A stretch of DNA of 20,918 bases from Deltaproteobacteria bacterium (GTDB lineage: Bacteria > Myxococcota > Myxococcia > Myxococcales > 40CM-4-68-19). Shown piece after piece: positions 8,237-15,351 of this stretch. The notes beneath the pieces were generated by a model that did not search any database, was not told where the DNA came from, and saw nothing but the letters and a program-made list of their open reading frames with translations. Each line of letters begins with the position of its first letter. Position 1 is the first letter of the stretch. Made by a program: the position numbers and the translations under genes. The stretch covers positions 1 to 20,918 of the forward strand of contig VBKQ01000124.1 in the NCBI GenBank assembly GCA_005879505.1. Reading direction: 5' to 3'.

Positions 8237-9553
8237 CGATCCTCCCGCGCGATCGCACGATGCAGGGATTCGGCTCCGGCCTCGCGGTCGATCTCGACGG
8301 GCTCGATTCCGGCAGCCCGCAGCGCATCCCTCGCAGCTTCGAATTCCTCCTCGGTCTTCGCCCGGACCAAGAGGACCCTTTCCCGCTCGGGGCCGGGCCG
8401 TGCGCACCCCCAGCATGCCGATCTCGTTGAGGCCGAGCGAGGAAGCAGGACCTCGTGCGCCGGTCTCCGGGTCGAATCGCGAGCGCACCGCTTCGATCCG
8501 TGCCGGCGAGGTGCAGGCGGCGTGCTTGATCGCGTACGCGCGCGCGAGATCGAGCGGCCGTTCCGCCAGCCATACGGCCATCGCTTCCAGATGCCTGCCC
8601 ACGGCCGGCGCGGAATCGGGATGCGCCAGCAGATCTCCGCGCCCGGCATCCACCTCGTCCGCCAGGCGGACCACCACGGACATCGGCGCGTGAGCGCGAG
8701 ACACCGGGCCTTCGAAGGTATCGATCGCGCGCACCCGTGAGCGCGCGCCGGATGGCAGCACCACGACCTCGTCTCCGACGGTCAGAGCGCCCGAGACGAT
8801 CTGACCCGCGAGCCCACGGTAATCGAGATGCGGCCGAAGAACGCTCTGGACCGGGAAGCGGAACGGCAGTCCGGCGCGGCCGCGCTGTACCTCTACCGAC
8901 TCGAGGAAGTCGAGCACGGTACCGCCCCCGTACCAGGGCGTCCGCGGGCTCTGCTGCACGACGTTGTCCCCGAGCCTTGCGCTCACCGGCAGCAGCACGA
9001 GCTGCGTGAAGCCGAGCGATGCCGCGAGCGTACGCACCTGGTCGGCGATGCGCTGGAACGTCCCCGGGTCGAAGCCGGCGAGGTCCATCTTGTTCACGGC
9101 CACCGCCAACCGGCGGATCCCGAGCAGCGCGGCGATGGTCGCGTGCCGGCGGGTCTGCGGCAGCACGCCGAGCCGCGCGTCCACCAGGATGATCGCCGCG
9201 TCGGCCGTCGACGCGCCGGTGGCCATGTTTCGCGTGTACTGCGCATGTCCGGGCGTATCGGCGAGGATGAACTTCCGCCGCCTGGTCTCGAAGTAGCGAT
9301 AGGCAACGTCGATGGTGATGCCCTGCTCGCGCTCGGCCTTGAGGCCGTCGGTGAAGAGCGAGAAGTCGATGGCGTCTCCGTTCCGGGTCGCGCGGCGGAC
9401 CTGCTCGATCTGGTCGTCGAAGAGCGCGCCCGTCTCGTAGAGCAGCCGGCCGATCAACGTGCTCTTGCCGTCGTCGACCGACCCGATCACCACCAGGCGG
9501 ACGAGCTCCCTGGGTTCGCCGGCCGTTTCCATCTCTTGCAGCGGGACCGCCAT
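8233..9553 (-). CDS. cysN: Sulfate adenylyltransferase GTPase subunit CysN, damaged C-terminus
   Basis: CysN is the GTPase that drives ATP sulfurylase (CysD) to make APS from sulfate and ATP. The G domain is intact: G1 GSVDDGKS at 24-31, DTPGH at 99-103 and NKMD at 154-157, followed by two beta-barrel domains. The third domain reads normally to SSLGLNEIGMLGVRTARP near residue 386. The expected continuation (a DPY..N..TG.FI.ID..TN.TVAAGMI type segment) is missing. From about 8396, coding quality moves one base over and continues as ERERVLLVRAKTEEEFEAARDAL, ending at 8233 with a TGA that overlaps the next ATG. Read in its own frame, cysN would instead run uninterrupted through sbp to 7244. The start at 9553 shares a base with the cysD stop (TGATG). 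Confidence 0.82.
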
Positions 9554-10449
9554 CAGAAGTAGCCCTCGCGCTTCTTGCTCTCCATCGAGCCTTCCTCGTC
9601 GTGATCGATCAGCCGTCCCTGCCGCTCGGATCTGCGGCTGCGCCGCATCTCGGCGATGATCGCGGCCACGTCCGCGGCGTCGGACTCGATCGCGGCGCTG
9701 AGCGGGTAGCAACCCAGGGTCCGGAAGCGCACGCGCCGGTACCTCGGCACCTCCCCCGGAGCGAGGCGAAAGCGCTCATCGTCGACCACGATCAGGTTTC
9801 CTTCGCGCTCGACGACGGGGCGGTCGGCGGCGAAATAGAGCGGGACCACGGGAATGCCCTCGAGCTGCACGTACTGCCAGACGTCCAGCTCGCTCCAATT
9901 GGAGAGCGGGAAGACGCGGATGCTCTCGCCCTTCTCGATGCGCGAGTTGTAGAGGTTCCAGAGCTCCGGCCGCTGCTGGCGCGGCTCCCACTGCCCGTGG
10001 CGGTCGCGGAAGGAGAAGATCCGCTCCTTGGCCCGCGACTTCTCCTCGTCACGGCGAGCACCGCCGAACGCCGCATCGTAGCCCCCTATGGCCAACGCCT
10101 CGAGCAACGCCTGCGTCTTGAGCGCGAAGGTGTACTTCTGGCTGGAATGGTCGAAGGGGTTGATTCCTTCGTCGAGGGCCCGCTGGTTGCGGTGGACGAC
10201 CAGGCGCAGGCCCAGCTCACGCACCATGCGGTCGCGGAATGCGTACATCTCGCGAAACTTCCAGGTCGTGTCCACGTGCAGCAGCGGAACCGGCACGGGC
10301 GCGGGATGGAACGCCTTCCGCGCCAGGTGCAGCAGGACCTGCGAGTCCTTGCCGATGCTGTAGAGGAGAACGGGCCGCGCGAACTCCGCCACCACTTCGC
10401 GGATCACGTGGATGCTGTCTGCCTCCAGTTCCCGTAGGTGCGAAAGCAT
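9553..10449 (-). CDS. cysD: Sulfate adenylyltransferase subunit 2
   Basis: This 298-residue cytosolic protein is the catalytic ATP sulfurylase subunit that forms adenosine 5'-phosphosulfate with CysN. The PP-loop motif is LLYSIGKDSQVLLHLA near residues 29-44. Other family signatures are LLHVDTTWKFREMYAFRD, GINPFDH, AFGGARRDEEKSRAKERIFSFRD, and RVFPLSNWSELDVWQYV. The C-terminal GSMESKKREGYF matches the conserved end of CysD. Length is close to the usual 300 residues, so this gene is intact. It shares single bases with the genes on both sides through TGATG junctions (cysH stop at 10449-10451 and cysN start at 9551-9553). Confidence 0.96.
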   Translation of the reverse strand: MLSHLRELEADSIHVIREVVAEFARPVLLYSIGKDSQVLLHLARKAFHPAPVPVPLLHVDTTWKFREMYAFRDRMVRELGLRLVVHRNQRALDEGINPFDHSSQKYTFALKTQALLEALAIGGYDAAFGGARRDEEKSRAKERIFSFRDRHGQWEPRQQRPELWNLYNSRIEKGESIRVFPLSNWSELDVWQYVQLEGIPVVPLYFAADRPVVEREGNLIVVDDERFRLAPGEVPRYRRVRFRTLGCYPLSAAIESDAADVAAIIAEMRRSRRSERQGRLIDHDEEGSMESKKREGYF

Positions 10450-11180
10450 CAGCGCGCGCCTCCGGCGTCGGCCCGCGCGTGCAGCCCGCATTCCTTGTGC
10501 TCGGGCAGCTCCCACCACCAGCGGCCCGCCCGCACGTCCTCGCCCGACGCGACCGGGCGCGTGCAGGGGGCGCAACCGATGGACGGATATCCCTGCGCGT
10601 GCAGAGCGTTCACCGGCAATGACCGCTCGCGCGCGTACTGCCACACCTGCGCTTCGGTCCACGAGACCAGCGGGTTTAGCTTGAGGATGCCTCCGTTCGT
10701 CTGATCCCGCTCCACCATCTCGACCGCGGCGCGCGTCACCGCCTGCTCGCGGCGCAGGCCGGTGATCCACGCTACCTTGCCCGCGAGCGCGCGCGAGAGC
10801 GGCTCGAGCTTGCGGATCGCGCAGCATTCCTTCCGCGCGGCTACGCTCTCGCGGAAGGAGAAGAATCCCCTCTCGCGCTCCAATGCTTCCACCACTTCGC
10901 GCTCTGGAAAGAAGGTCTCGATGGAAATCCGATACCGCCGCCGGACCGCCTCCATCACCTCGTACGTCTCCGGCGGCAGCCGGCCGGTATCGAGCGTGAA
11001 GACGCGCAGCCGGGGCGCGTGCGCAGCGGCGAGGTCGATGAGGATCACGTCCTCGACGCCGAAGCTGGACGCGATCGCAGCGGATTCGCCGAAGCGTGCT
11101 CCGGCCCAGGCCAGGGCCTGCGCCGCGGTCGCCCCGGCAAGCTGCCGGCGGGCTTCGTCCAGGTCTCGATCGTTCTCCAT
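10449..11180 (-). CDS. cysH: Assimilatory adenylylsulfate (APS) reductase
   Basis: This 243-residue enzyme of the PAPS/APS reductase family would reduce activated sulfate to sulfite using thioredoxin. It carries the paired cysteines C119-C120 (RKECCAIRK) and C203-C206 (IGCAPCTRP), which hold a [4Fe-4S] cluster in the APS-using branch and are absent from enterobacterial PAPS reductases. It also has the catalytic C231 in KECGLH. The window has no cysC kinase, which fits direct use of APS. The ATG at 11180 has GGGAG 6 bases upstream. It is the first structural gene of the operon, and its ribosome site lies in a segment complementary to the Cys codons of the leader ORF. Annotation pipelines may call it cysH regardless of substrate. 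Confidence 0.95.
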   Translation of the reverse strand: MENDRDLDEARRQLAGATAAQALAWAGARFGESAAIASSFGVEDVILIDLAAAHAPRLRVFTLDTGRLPPETYEVMEAVRRRYRISIETFFPEREVVEALERERGFFSFRESVAARKECCAIRKLEPLSRALAGKVAWITGLRREQAVTRAAVEMVERDQTNGGILKLNPLVSWTEAQVWQYARERSLPVNALHAQGYPSIGCAPCTRPVASGEDVRAGRWWWELPEHKECGLHARADAGGAR

Positions 11181-11203
11181 CAGGTGCTCCCTGCTGCTGC
11201 GCT

Positions 11204-11260
11204 GAAAATGCGAAGGCCCGTCTCCCGGTCTGGGTGGCGGGCCTTCGGCGAACCATTTTC
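11204..11260 (-). promoter_or_regulatory. Attenuator hairpin in the sulfate operon leader
   Basis: On the minus strand a perfect 10-bp stem (CGAAGGCCCG at 11247-11238 with CGGGCCTTCG at 11220-11211) encloses a smaller CCC/GGG stem. Outside it, GAAAATG (11260-11254) can pair with CATTTTC (11210-11204), leaving GTTCGC bulged on one side. The stem is followed closely by four T residues (11208-11205), so it could act as a weak intrinsic terminator or as the fixed element of a translational attenuator. It begins 10 bases after the leader ORF stop and ends about 23 bases before the cysH start. It could also end transcripts of the upstream glycosidase gene. Confidence 0.65.
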
Positions 11261-11270
11261 GAGAAAGTCG

Positions 11271-11381
11271 CTACGCTTGCTCGAGGAGCTCGCCGCTCCG
11301 CCACGGGATCGCACACGCACAGCAGCAGCAGCGGAAGGCTGCCGCGGCGTCGAGAGCGATGGGGGCGAAGCGGGAAATCAT
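11271..11381 (-). CDS. Polycysteine leader peptide of the sulfate operon
   Basis: This is a 36-residue ORF between the operon promoter and cysH. Residues 16-24 read FRCCCCACA: Cys codons TGC TGC TGC TGT at 18-21 and another TGT at 23. The only sequence between it and cysH is a 90-base segment with a strong hairpin. Cys is one of the rarest residues, and such a run immediately before cysteine-biosynthetic genes is the hallmark of amino-acid-responsive attenuation, where ribosome stalling reports charged tRNA-Cys. No Shine-Dalgarno precedes the ATG at 11381, and the predicted -10 ends only 9 bases upstream, so translation is probably leaderless or nearly so, as for the mycobacterial polycysteine leader ORFs. 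The frame extends upstream, but the promoter position makes that irrelevant. Expression is not proven. Confidence 0.7.
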   Translation of the reverse strand: MISRFAPIALDAAAAFRCCCCACAIPWRSGELLEQA

Positions 11382-11390
11382 CAGCAGAGA

Positions 11391-11419
11391 GCAATAGAGA
11401 TCGGGCGGCGACAAGTCAA
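11391..11419 (-). promoter_or_regulatory. Sigma-70-type promoter of the sulfate assimilation operon
   Basis: TTGACT at 11419-11414 matches five of six -35 bases. It is separated by exactly 17 bp from TATTGC at 11396-11391, which keeps the first three -10 bases. The start of transcription would fall near 11384-11381, at or just before the leader ORF ATG. The -35 box overlaps the TGA stop codon (11418-11416) of the upstream GH88-like gene. The weak -10 suggests help from an activator, which is not visible here. Confidence 0.5.
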
Positions 11420-12780
11420 CTGCGATCTTGTTTCTCCACTGCTGTCGATGGCTTGCGCCGCAGCAGGGGAGCGCAAGCCAGGAGCGCGAGTGCACCGATC
11501 GCGGCGTCGCTCCCGCTGGCGCAACCTCCGGACGATGCCAGTGGAGATGGAGCAGCGGCGCCGCCGGCATCCGCGGGTCCTTCCCCCACGCCCGCATCCG
11601 GCGCGGCAGGGCTCGCAGCCCGAAGGCGCGCCAAGGCTTCGATGAAGTAGTAGTCGCCGTAGATGAGGCCGGCGTCGATGGCCTTCCCCTCCGGCAAGTT
11701 GCCCACCCCGTGCAGAAGGACGGCTGGGCTGCTAGTTCCCTCCGCGAGGTACGCCGGCGAGGCGAGCTCGCCGAGCATGCGCTTTGCGGCTTGCAGGTAG
11801 CGGTCGCGATCCGGCATGTCGACGAATCCGCTCAACTCGATCAGCGCGGAAGCGACCGCGGCGGCAGCGGAGGAGTCCTTGTGCTGCGTGGGCGCGTCGA
11901 GGTCCCAGTTGGGGACGCTCTCGCCGCCAAGGCGGGAGAGGTAGTAGTCCGCGACCTCGCGCGCGGCGGCGAGCATGGTCGCATCCGACGTGTACCGGTA
12001 GACCATCGTGTACCCGTAGATCGCCCATGCCTGGCCGCGGGTCCAGGTGGAGGAATCGGAATAGCCCTGCAGCGTGCCGCGGAAGAGGATGGCGCCCGCA
12101 GTGGAGTAGTCCACCACGTGATACGTGCTTCCGTCCGCCCGGACCATGTCGGCGAGCGTCTTCGACGCGTGGCTCAGAGCCATGTCGCGCCACGCCGGTT
12201 TGCCGCCGTTCTCCGCGCCCCAGAGCAGCAGCTCGAGATTCATCATCGTGTCGACGACCATCGGACGGTGCCAGGCCTTATTCCAGTCGCAGCAGATGAC
12301 GGCTCCGATCGCCGGGTCGAAACGGGTCGCAAGAGAAGCGGCCGCCGCGAGCAGGACGTCCTTGTAATAGGGATCGCCGGTGATCCGGAACGCGTGACCG
12401 AAGCTCAGGTACATCTTGAAGCCCAGGTCGTGCGTCAACGTATTCGTCTTCTGTCCTTCCAGCGCTCGCGTCCAGGAATCGGCGCGGGCCTTGGCCGCCA
12501 GGTCACCGGTGAGATCGTAGAGATACCAGTTCGCGCCGGGGAAGAACCCCTGCGTCCAGGCGGTGAGGTTCGTATTGGCGACCGTTTCCCAGCCCCCATC
12601 CGCGCCCGTACTATGCGGCGAGATCTGCGGCGTCAACCCAGGCGCCGTTGCGGCGAGTTGCCGGTCCGCGAAATCCAGGACGTGCGCCAGGCCGGCGTCG
12701 TCGAGGGCGCGCGACGGCCGCGCCGCGAGGGTGCACGCGGCGGCTGCCGCGGCCATGAGCATTCTTCGTGGACAGGTCAT
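11416..12780 (-). CDS. Secreted GH88/GH105-like glycosidase with MYXO-CTERM-type tail
   Basis: This 454-residue protein resembles unsaturated glucuronyl hydrolases, which remove unsaturated uronic acid from oligosaccharides made by polysaccharide lyases. Supporting segments are NTNLTAWTQGFFPGANWYLYDLTGD, THDLGFKMYLSFG, VVDTMMNLELLLWGAENGG, STWTRGQAWAIYGY and DSSAAAAVASALIEL, typical of this (alpha/alpha)6-barrel family. Residues 1-26 form an Ala-rich signal peptide. The C-terminus has an Ala/Pro-rich linker, then GGCASGSDAAIGALALLACAPLLRRK. This is the Cys, hydrophobic stretch and basic cluster arrangement of MYXO-CTERM sorting signals, here with about ten extra residues after the basic cluster. 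The start at 12780 overlaps the stop of the nitrilase-like gene as ATGA, so the two are co-translated. The exact substrate is unknown. Confidence 0.85.
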   Translation of the reverse strand: MTCPRRMLMAAAAAACTLAARPSRALDDAGLAHVLDFADRQLAATAPGLTPQISPHSTGADGGWETVANTNLTAWTQGFFPGANWYLYDLTGDLAAKARADSWTRALEGQKTNTLTHDLGFKMYLSFGHAFRITGDPYYKDVLLAAAASLATRFDPAIGAVICCDWNKAWHRPMVVDTMMNLELLLWGAENGGKPAWRDMALSHASKTLADMVRADGSTYHVVDYSTAGAILFRGTLQGYSDSSTWTRGQAWAIYGYTMVYRYTSDATMLAAAREVADYYLSRLGGESVPNWDLDAPTQHKDSSAAAAVASALIELSGFVDMPDRDRYLQAAKRMLGELASPAYLAEGTSSPAVLLHGVGNLPEGKAIDAGLIYGDYYFIEALARLRAASPAAPDAGVGEGPADAGGAAAPSPLASSGGCASGSDAAIGALALLACAPLLRRKPSTAVEKQDRS

Positions 12781-14174
12781 GGCAACCGGTACTGATACGG
12801 CTCGGACCGCCGTTCCTTGTTGGCGATGTCGCGCCAGTCGCCGAGCCACTGTTCGCGGAATCGCTGGCTGAGGTCGATGTCGGCGACGGCGACGCGCGGG
12901 CCGGCATCGATGATGACCGACGCCAACACCGACCCTATGGGATTGACCACTTCGCTCGCGTAATCGTAGCCGGAGGCAGCCAGGTAGATGCCGTTCTCCA
13001 CCGCCCGCGCGTGGACCAGCGCCGTCTTGCCTCCCCAGATGGGAACGAGCAGCAGCTCGGCTCCCTTCAGCGCGGCTTCGCGCGCGGGTTCGGGGAACCA
13101 GATGTCCTGGCAGATGAGCAGCGCCACCTTGCCGAAGTCGGTGTCGAAGACTGGCACCGAATCCCCCGGCATGAGACCGGCCGACGCGTCGGTAATGGGG
13201 AGCTGCACCTTGTGGTACTTGCCTGCGATGTTCCCGCTCCGATCGATGAGGACGGCCGTGTTGAAGAGCATGTCGCCGGCGCGCTCCACCATTCCGAACA
13301 CCAGGTTGACGTGGTTCGCCCGGGCGATCCCCGCCATGAAATCCGTGCTCGGCCCCGGAACGGTTTCGGCGTTCGCATCGAAGGTCCCCGGCGCCCCGAT
13401 CGAGTTCAGCAGCTCGCCCAGCACCATCACGTCGGGATGGTTCGTCGCCGCCACTTGCTCGGCGTAGTGGCCGGCTTGCTGTACGGAGTCGAGCCCGCTC
13501 CGGGTGCCGGACGGGCGATAGTAGATGGAAGCCACCCTTACCTTTCGACCGGGTGGCGCCGCTGCGGACGCGAAGCTCAGCTTGTCGAACGAGACCTGTC
13601 CGTCGGGCGTCCACTGCAGCACGAGCTCGACGTCGACCGCGGAGGTCCCCGCCGGCGCCTGCAGGGTGCGATCGAAGAGGACGCTCCCGTCCTGCTGCTT
13701 CTCGAAGCTCCAGACGTAGTCCGGCAGCTCTTCATCGCCGAACGAGCCTCTCCAGCGAAGAAGGATCGTGACGGACTCCCGGATGGACGCGATGTTGACC
13801 GCGCGCGCCCGCCCGCTGAACCGGTAGTAGCTGCCCCCTTGCAGCCCCGCGATGTGGGTCGTCCATCCGCCGTAGACGTTCGCAGCCCCTCCACCCGACG
13901 CGTTCAGCACGTAGCCGTCTGCACCGTTGCCGACGGATATGCTTGGAGCCGATACGGCGCGCGGAGCAAGTGCACGCCACCCATCGGCGGTCGCCGGAAT
14001 CAGTCCGATTCCCGTCGCCGGAATATTCGTGGGGCCACCCGCGAGGGGTCCTCCTCCGTCCAGGCCATTCCCGGTGGGCGACCCGGCGTCCGCTCCTCCG
14101 GCCGCTGGAACTGGCGCAGTCGCGCTGCTGCAGGCGAGCGCGACGAAGGTGGCGATCATGAGCGGGTACCGCAT
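12777..14174 (-). CDS. Carbon-nitrogen hydrolase (nitrilase superfamily) lipoprotein
   Basis: This 465-residue protein has an N-terminal lipobox (FVALAC, lipid Cys at 15), a low-complexity Gly/Pro linker, a beta-rich module at about 60-205 that resembles carbohydrate-binding folds, and a nitrilase-superfamily domain from about 212. The catalytic triad can be placed as E254 (VLGELL), K322 (GKYHKVQLP) and C355 (LLICQDIWFPE). Such enzymes cleave amides or nitriles or transfer acyl groups. Anchoring outside the inner membrane together with a sugar-binding-like module is unusual for the family. The ATG at 14174 has an excellent AGGAGGT ribosome site. Its stop overlaps the GH88-like start, so the pair may act on the same polymer, for instance an amidated or amino-sugar polysaccharide; this is inference. 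Confidence 0.85.
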   Translation of the reverse strand: MRYPLMIATFVALACSSATAPVPAAGGADAGSPTGNGLDGGGPLAGGPTNIPATGIGLIPATADGWRALAPRAVSAPSISVGNGADGYVLNASGGGAANVYGGWTTHIAGLQGGSYYRFSGRARAVNIASIRESVTILLRWRGSFGDEELPDYVWSFEKQQDGSVLFDRTLQAPAGTSAVDVELVLQWTPDGQVSFDKLSFASAAAPPGRKVRVASIYYRPSGTRSGLDSVQQAGHYAEQVAATNHPDVMVLGELLNSIGAPGTFDANAETVPGPSTDFMAGIARANHVNLVFGMVERAGDMLFNTAVLIDRSGNIAGKYHKVQLPITDASAGLMPGDSVPVFDTDFGKVALLICQDIWFPEPAREAALKGAELLLVPIWGGKTALVHARAVENGIYLAASGYDYASEVVNPIGSVLASVIIDAGPRVAVADIDLSQRFREQWLGDWRDIANKERRSEPYQYRLP

Positions 14175-14205
14175 GCGACCTCCTGAATCGCTCCAAATGG
14201 CGGAT

Positions 14206-14316
14206 CGGGACCGTGTCCCGGACCGAACCAGCCCGTTGCCTGATAAGCACCGGCGCCGTCGATGGCAGCGGCCGCCGTCAGATGCTGTCGGCCGGCCGAA
14301 ACCTGAACGCCGGCCG
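14206..14316. repeat. Two inverted repeats in the divergent promoter region
   Basis: The 179-bp gap between the nitrilase-like gene (minus) and the phosphoesterase gene (plus) holds two perfect inverted repeats: CGGGAC/GTCCCG at 14206-14220 with a 3-base loop, and CGGCCGGC/GCCGGCCG at 14289-14316 with a 12-base spacer. They may be operators or RNA hairpins for the two divergent transcripts. A TAAGAT at 14341-14346 is a possible -10 for the phosphoesterase but has no good -35. In GC-rich DNA such repeats also arise by chance. Confidence 0.3.
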
Positions 14317-14353
14317 GTGTCATGTACATTCCCTTACGGATAAGATCGCGCTC

Positions 14354-15313
14354 ATGAAAGGGACCGCTGGTCGGGTGGCGTCGCTGCTCGCCGTGCTCGG
14401 CTGCTCGCACGGACGGGCAGGCGACGGGTGCGCCCACGGGCCGGGAACCCTGGAGCCCCTCGGTCCCGGGTCGGCGACGATCCGGACGGTGTTCGTGATC
14501 GTGATGGAGAACACGAACTGGTCGGAGATCGCCGGCAACCCCTCAGCGCCGTACATCAATCGCAAGCTGCTTCCGGCTGCATCGTTTGCGACGCAGTACT
14601 TCAATCCGCGGGGTCTACATCCCAGCGAGCCGAACTACCTCTGGCTCGAAGGCGGTACCGACTACGGGATTCGCGACAACGACGATCCCGCCGCGCACCA
14701 TCTTCCGAACCGCGATCACCTGGTATCGCTGCTCGGTCAGGCGGGGATCACTTGGAAGGCGTACCAGGAGGGAATCAGCGGCGGCGAGTGCCCGTTGCGC
14801 AGCGAGGGCCTCTACGCGGCGAAACACAACCCGTTCGTCTACTTCGACGACCTCACCGGCGGGCTGAACCCGAACTCGCCCGCCTGCGTCAGCCATGTCC
14901 GTCCCTTCGAAGAGCTCGCCGCCGACCTCCAGGTCGGGACGGTGGCGCGCTACAACTTCATCACGCCCGATCTCTGCCATGACATGCACGGCGCGCCCGC
15001 TTGCTCGACGCTCAATGAGATCCACAGCGGGGACGCGTGGCTCGCGCAATGGGTCCCGGTGATCCTGAGCTCTCCCGCATACGCGAACGGCGGGGCCCTC
15101 TTCATCGTCTGGGACGAGAGCGAAGGCGGCGATTACCCCATCGGCCTGATCGTGCTTTCCGCCGCTGCGAAGGGCGGCGGATATTCCAACGCGATCCGCT
15201 ATACGCACAGCTCGCTGCTCCGGACGCTCCAGGAGATCTTCGGAGTCGGGCCGCTGCTCTGCGACGCCGCCCGCGCGACCGCGCTCAGCGATCTCTTCCG
15301 CGTCTTCCCGTAG
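14354..15313 (+). CDS. Phosphoesterase-family lipoprotein (acid phosphatase/phospholipase C-like)
   Basis: This 319-residue protein belongs to the phosphoesterase family that includes bacterial phospholipase C and AcpA-type acid phosphatases. Metal and substrate-binding segments are visible in order: VFVIVMENTNWSEI near residues 48-61, PNYLWLEGGTDYG, YNFITPDLCHDMHG, FIVWDESEGGDYP, and YTHSSLLRTLQEIFGV near the C-terminus. The start at 14354 is chosen over an upstream in-frame ATG at 14213 because it gives a lipoprotein signal peptide (LLAVLGC), so the enzyme is probably lipid-anchored outside the inner membrane. Upstream spacing to a ribosome site is poor. It is divergent from the nitrilase-like gene and convergent with the GH26-like gene. 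The natural phosphoester is not known. Confidence 0.87.
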   Translation: MKGTAGRVASLLAVLGCSHGRAGDGCAHGPGTLEPLGPGSATIRTVFVIVMENTNWSEIAGNPSAPYINRKLLPAASFATQYFNPRGLHPSEPNYLWLEGGTDYGIRDNDDPAAHHLPNRDHLVSLLGQAGITWKAYQEGISGGECPLRSEGLYAAKHNPFVYFDDLTGGLNPNSPACVSHVRPFEELAADLQVGTVARYNFITPDLCHDMHGAPACSTLNEIHSGDAWLAQWVPVILSSPAYANGGALFIVWDESEGGDYPIGLIVLSAAAKGGGYSNAIRYTHSSLLRTLQEIFGVGPLLCDAARATALSDLFRVFP

Positions 15314-15321
15314 AATCGCTC

Positions 15322-15338
15322 GCCGGCGCTCCGGCTTT
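15322..15338 (+). terminator. Short hairpin with T-tract after the phosphoesterase gene
   Basis: GCCGG (15322-15326) and CCGGC (15331-15335) enclose a CGCT loop and are followed by TTT. It lies in the 38-base gap between two convergent stop codons. The stem is only 5 bp and the T-tract short, so it is at best a weak terminator. Confidence 0.35.
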
Positions 15339-15351
15339 CGCCGATGTCGGC

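Noticed and set aside
7244..9712. A single long CysN-Sbp fusion protein as a natural product
   Set aside because: sbp has its own strong ribosome site, ATG and signal peptide, and the last part of cysN is better coding in another frame whose stop overlaps that ATG. The fusion frame looks like a consequence of the lesion.
11181..11270. A SAM or other metabolite riboswitch upstream of cysH
   Set aside because: None of the conserved SAM-I core elements could be found. The presence of the polycysteine ORF and its complementarity to the ribosome site explains the region better.
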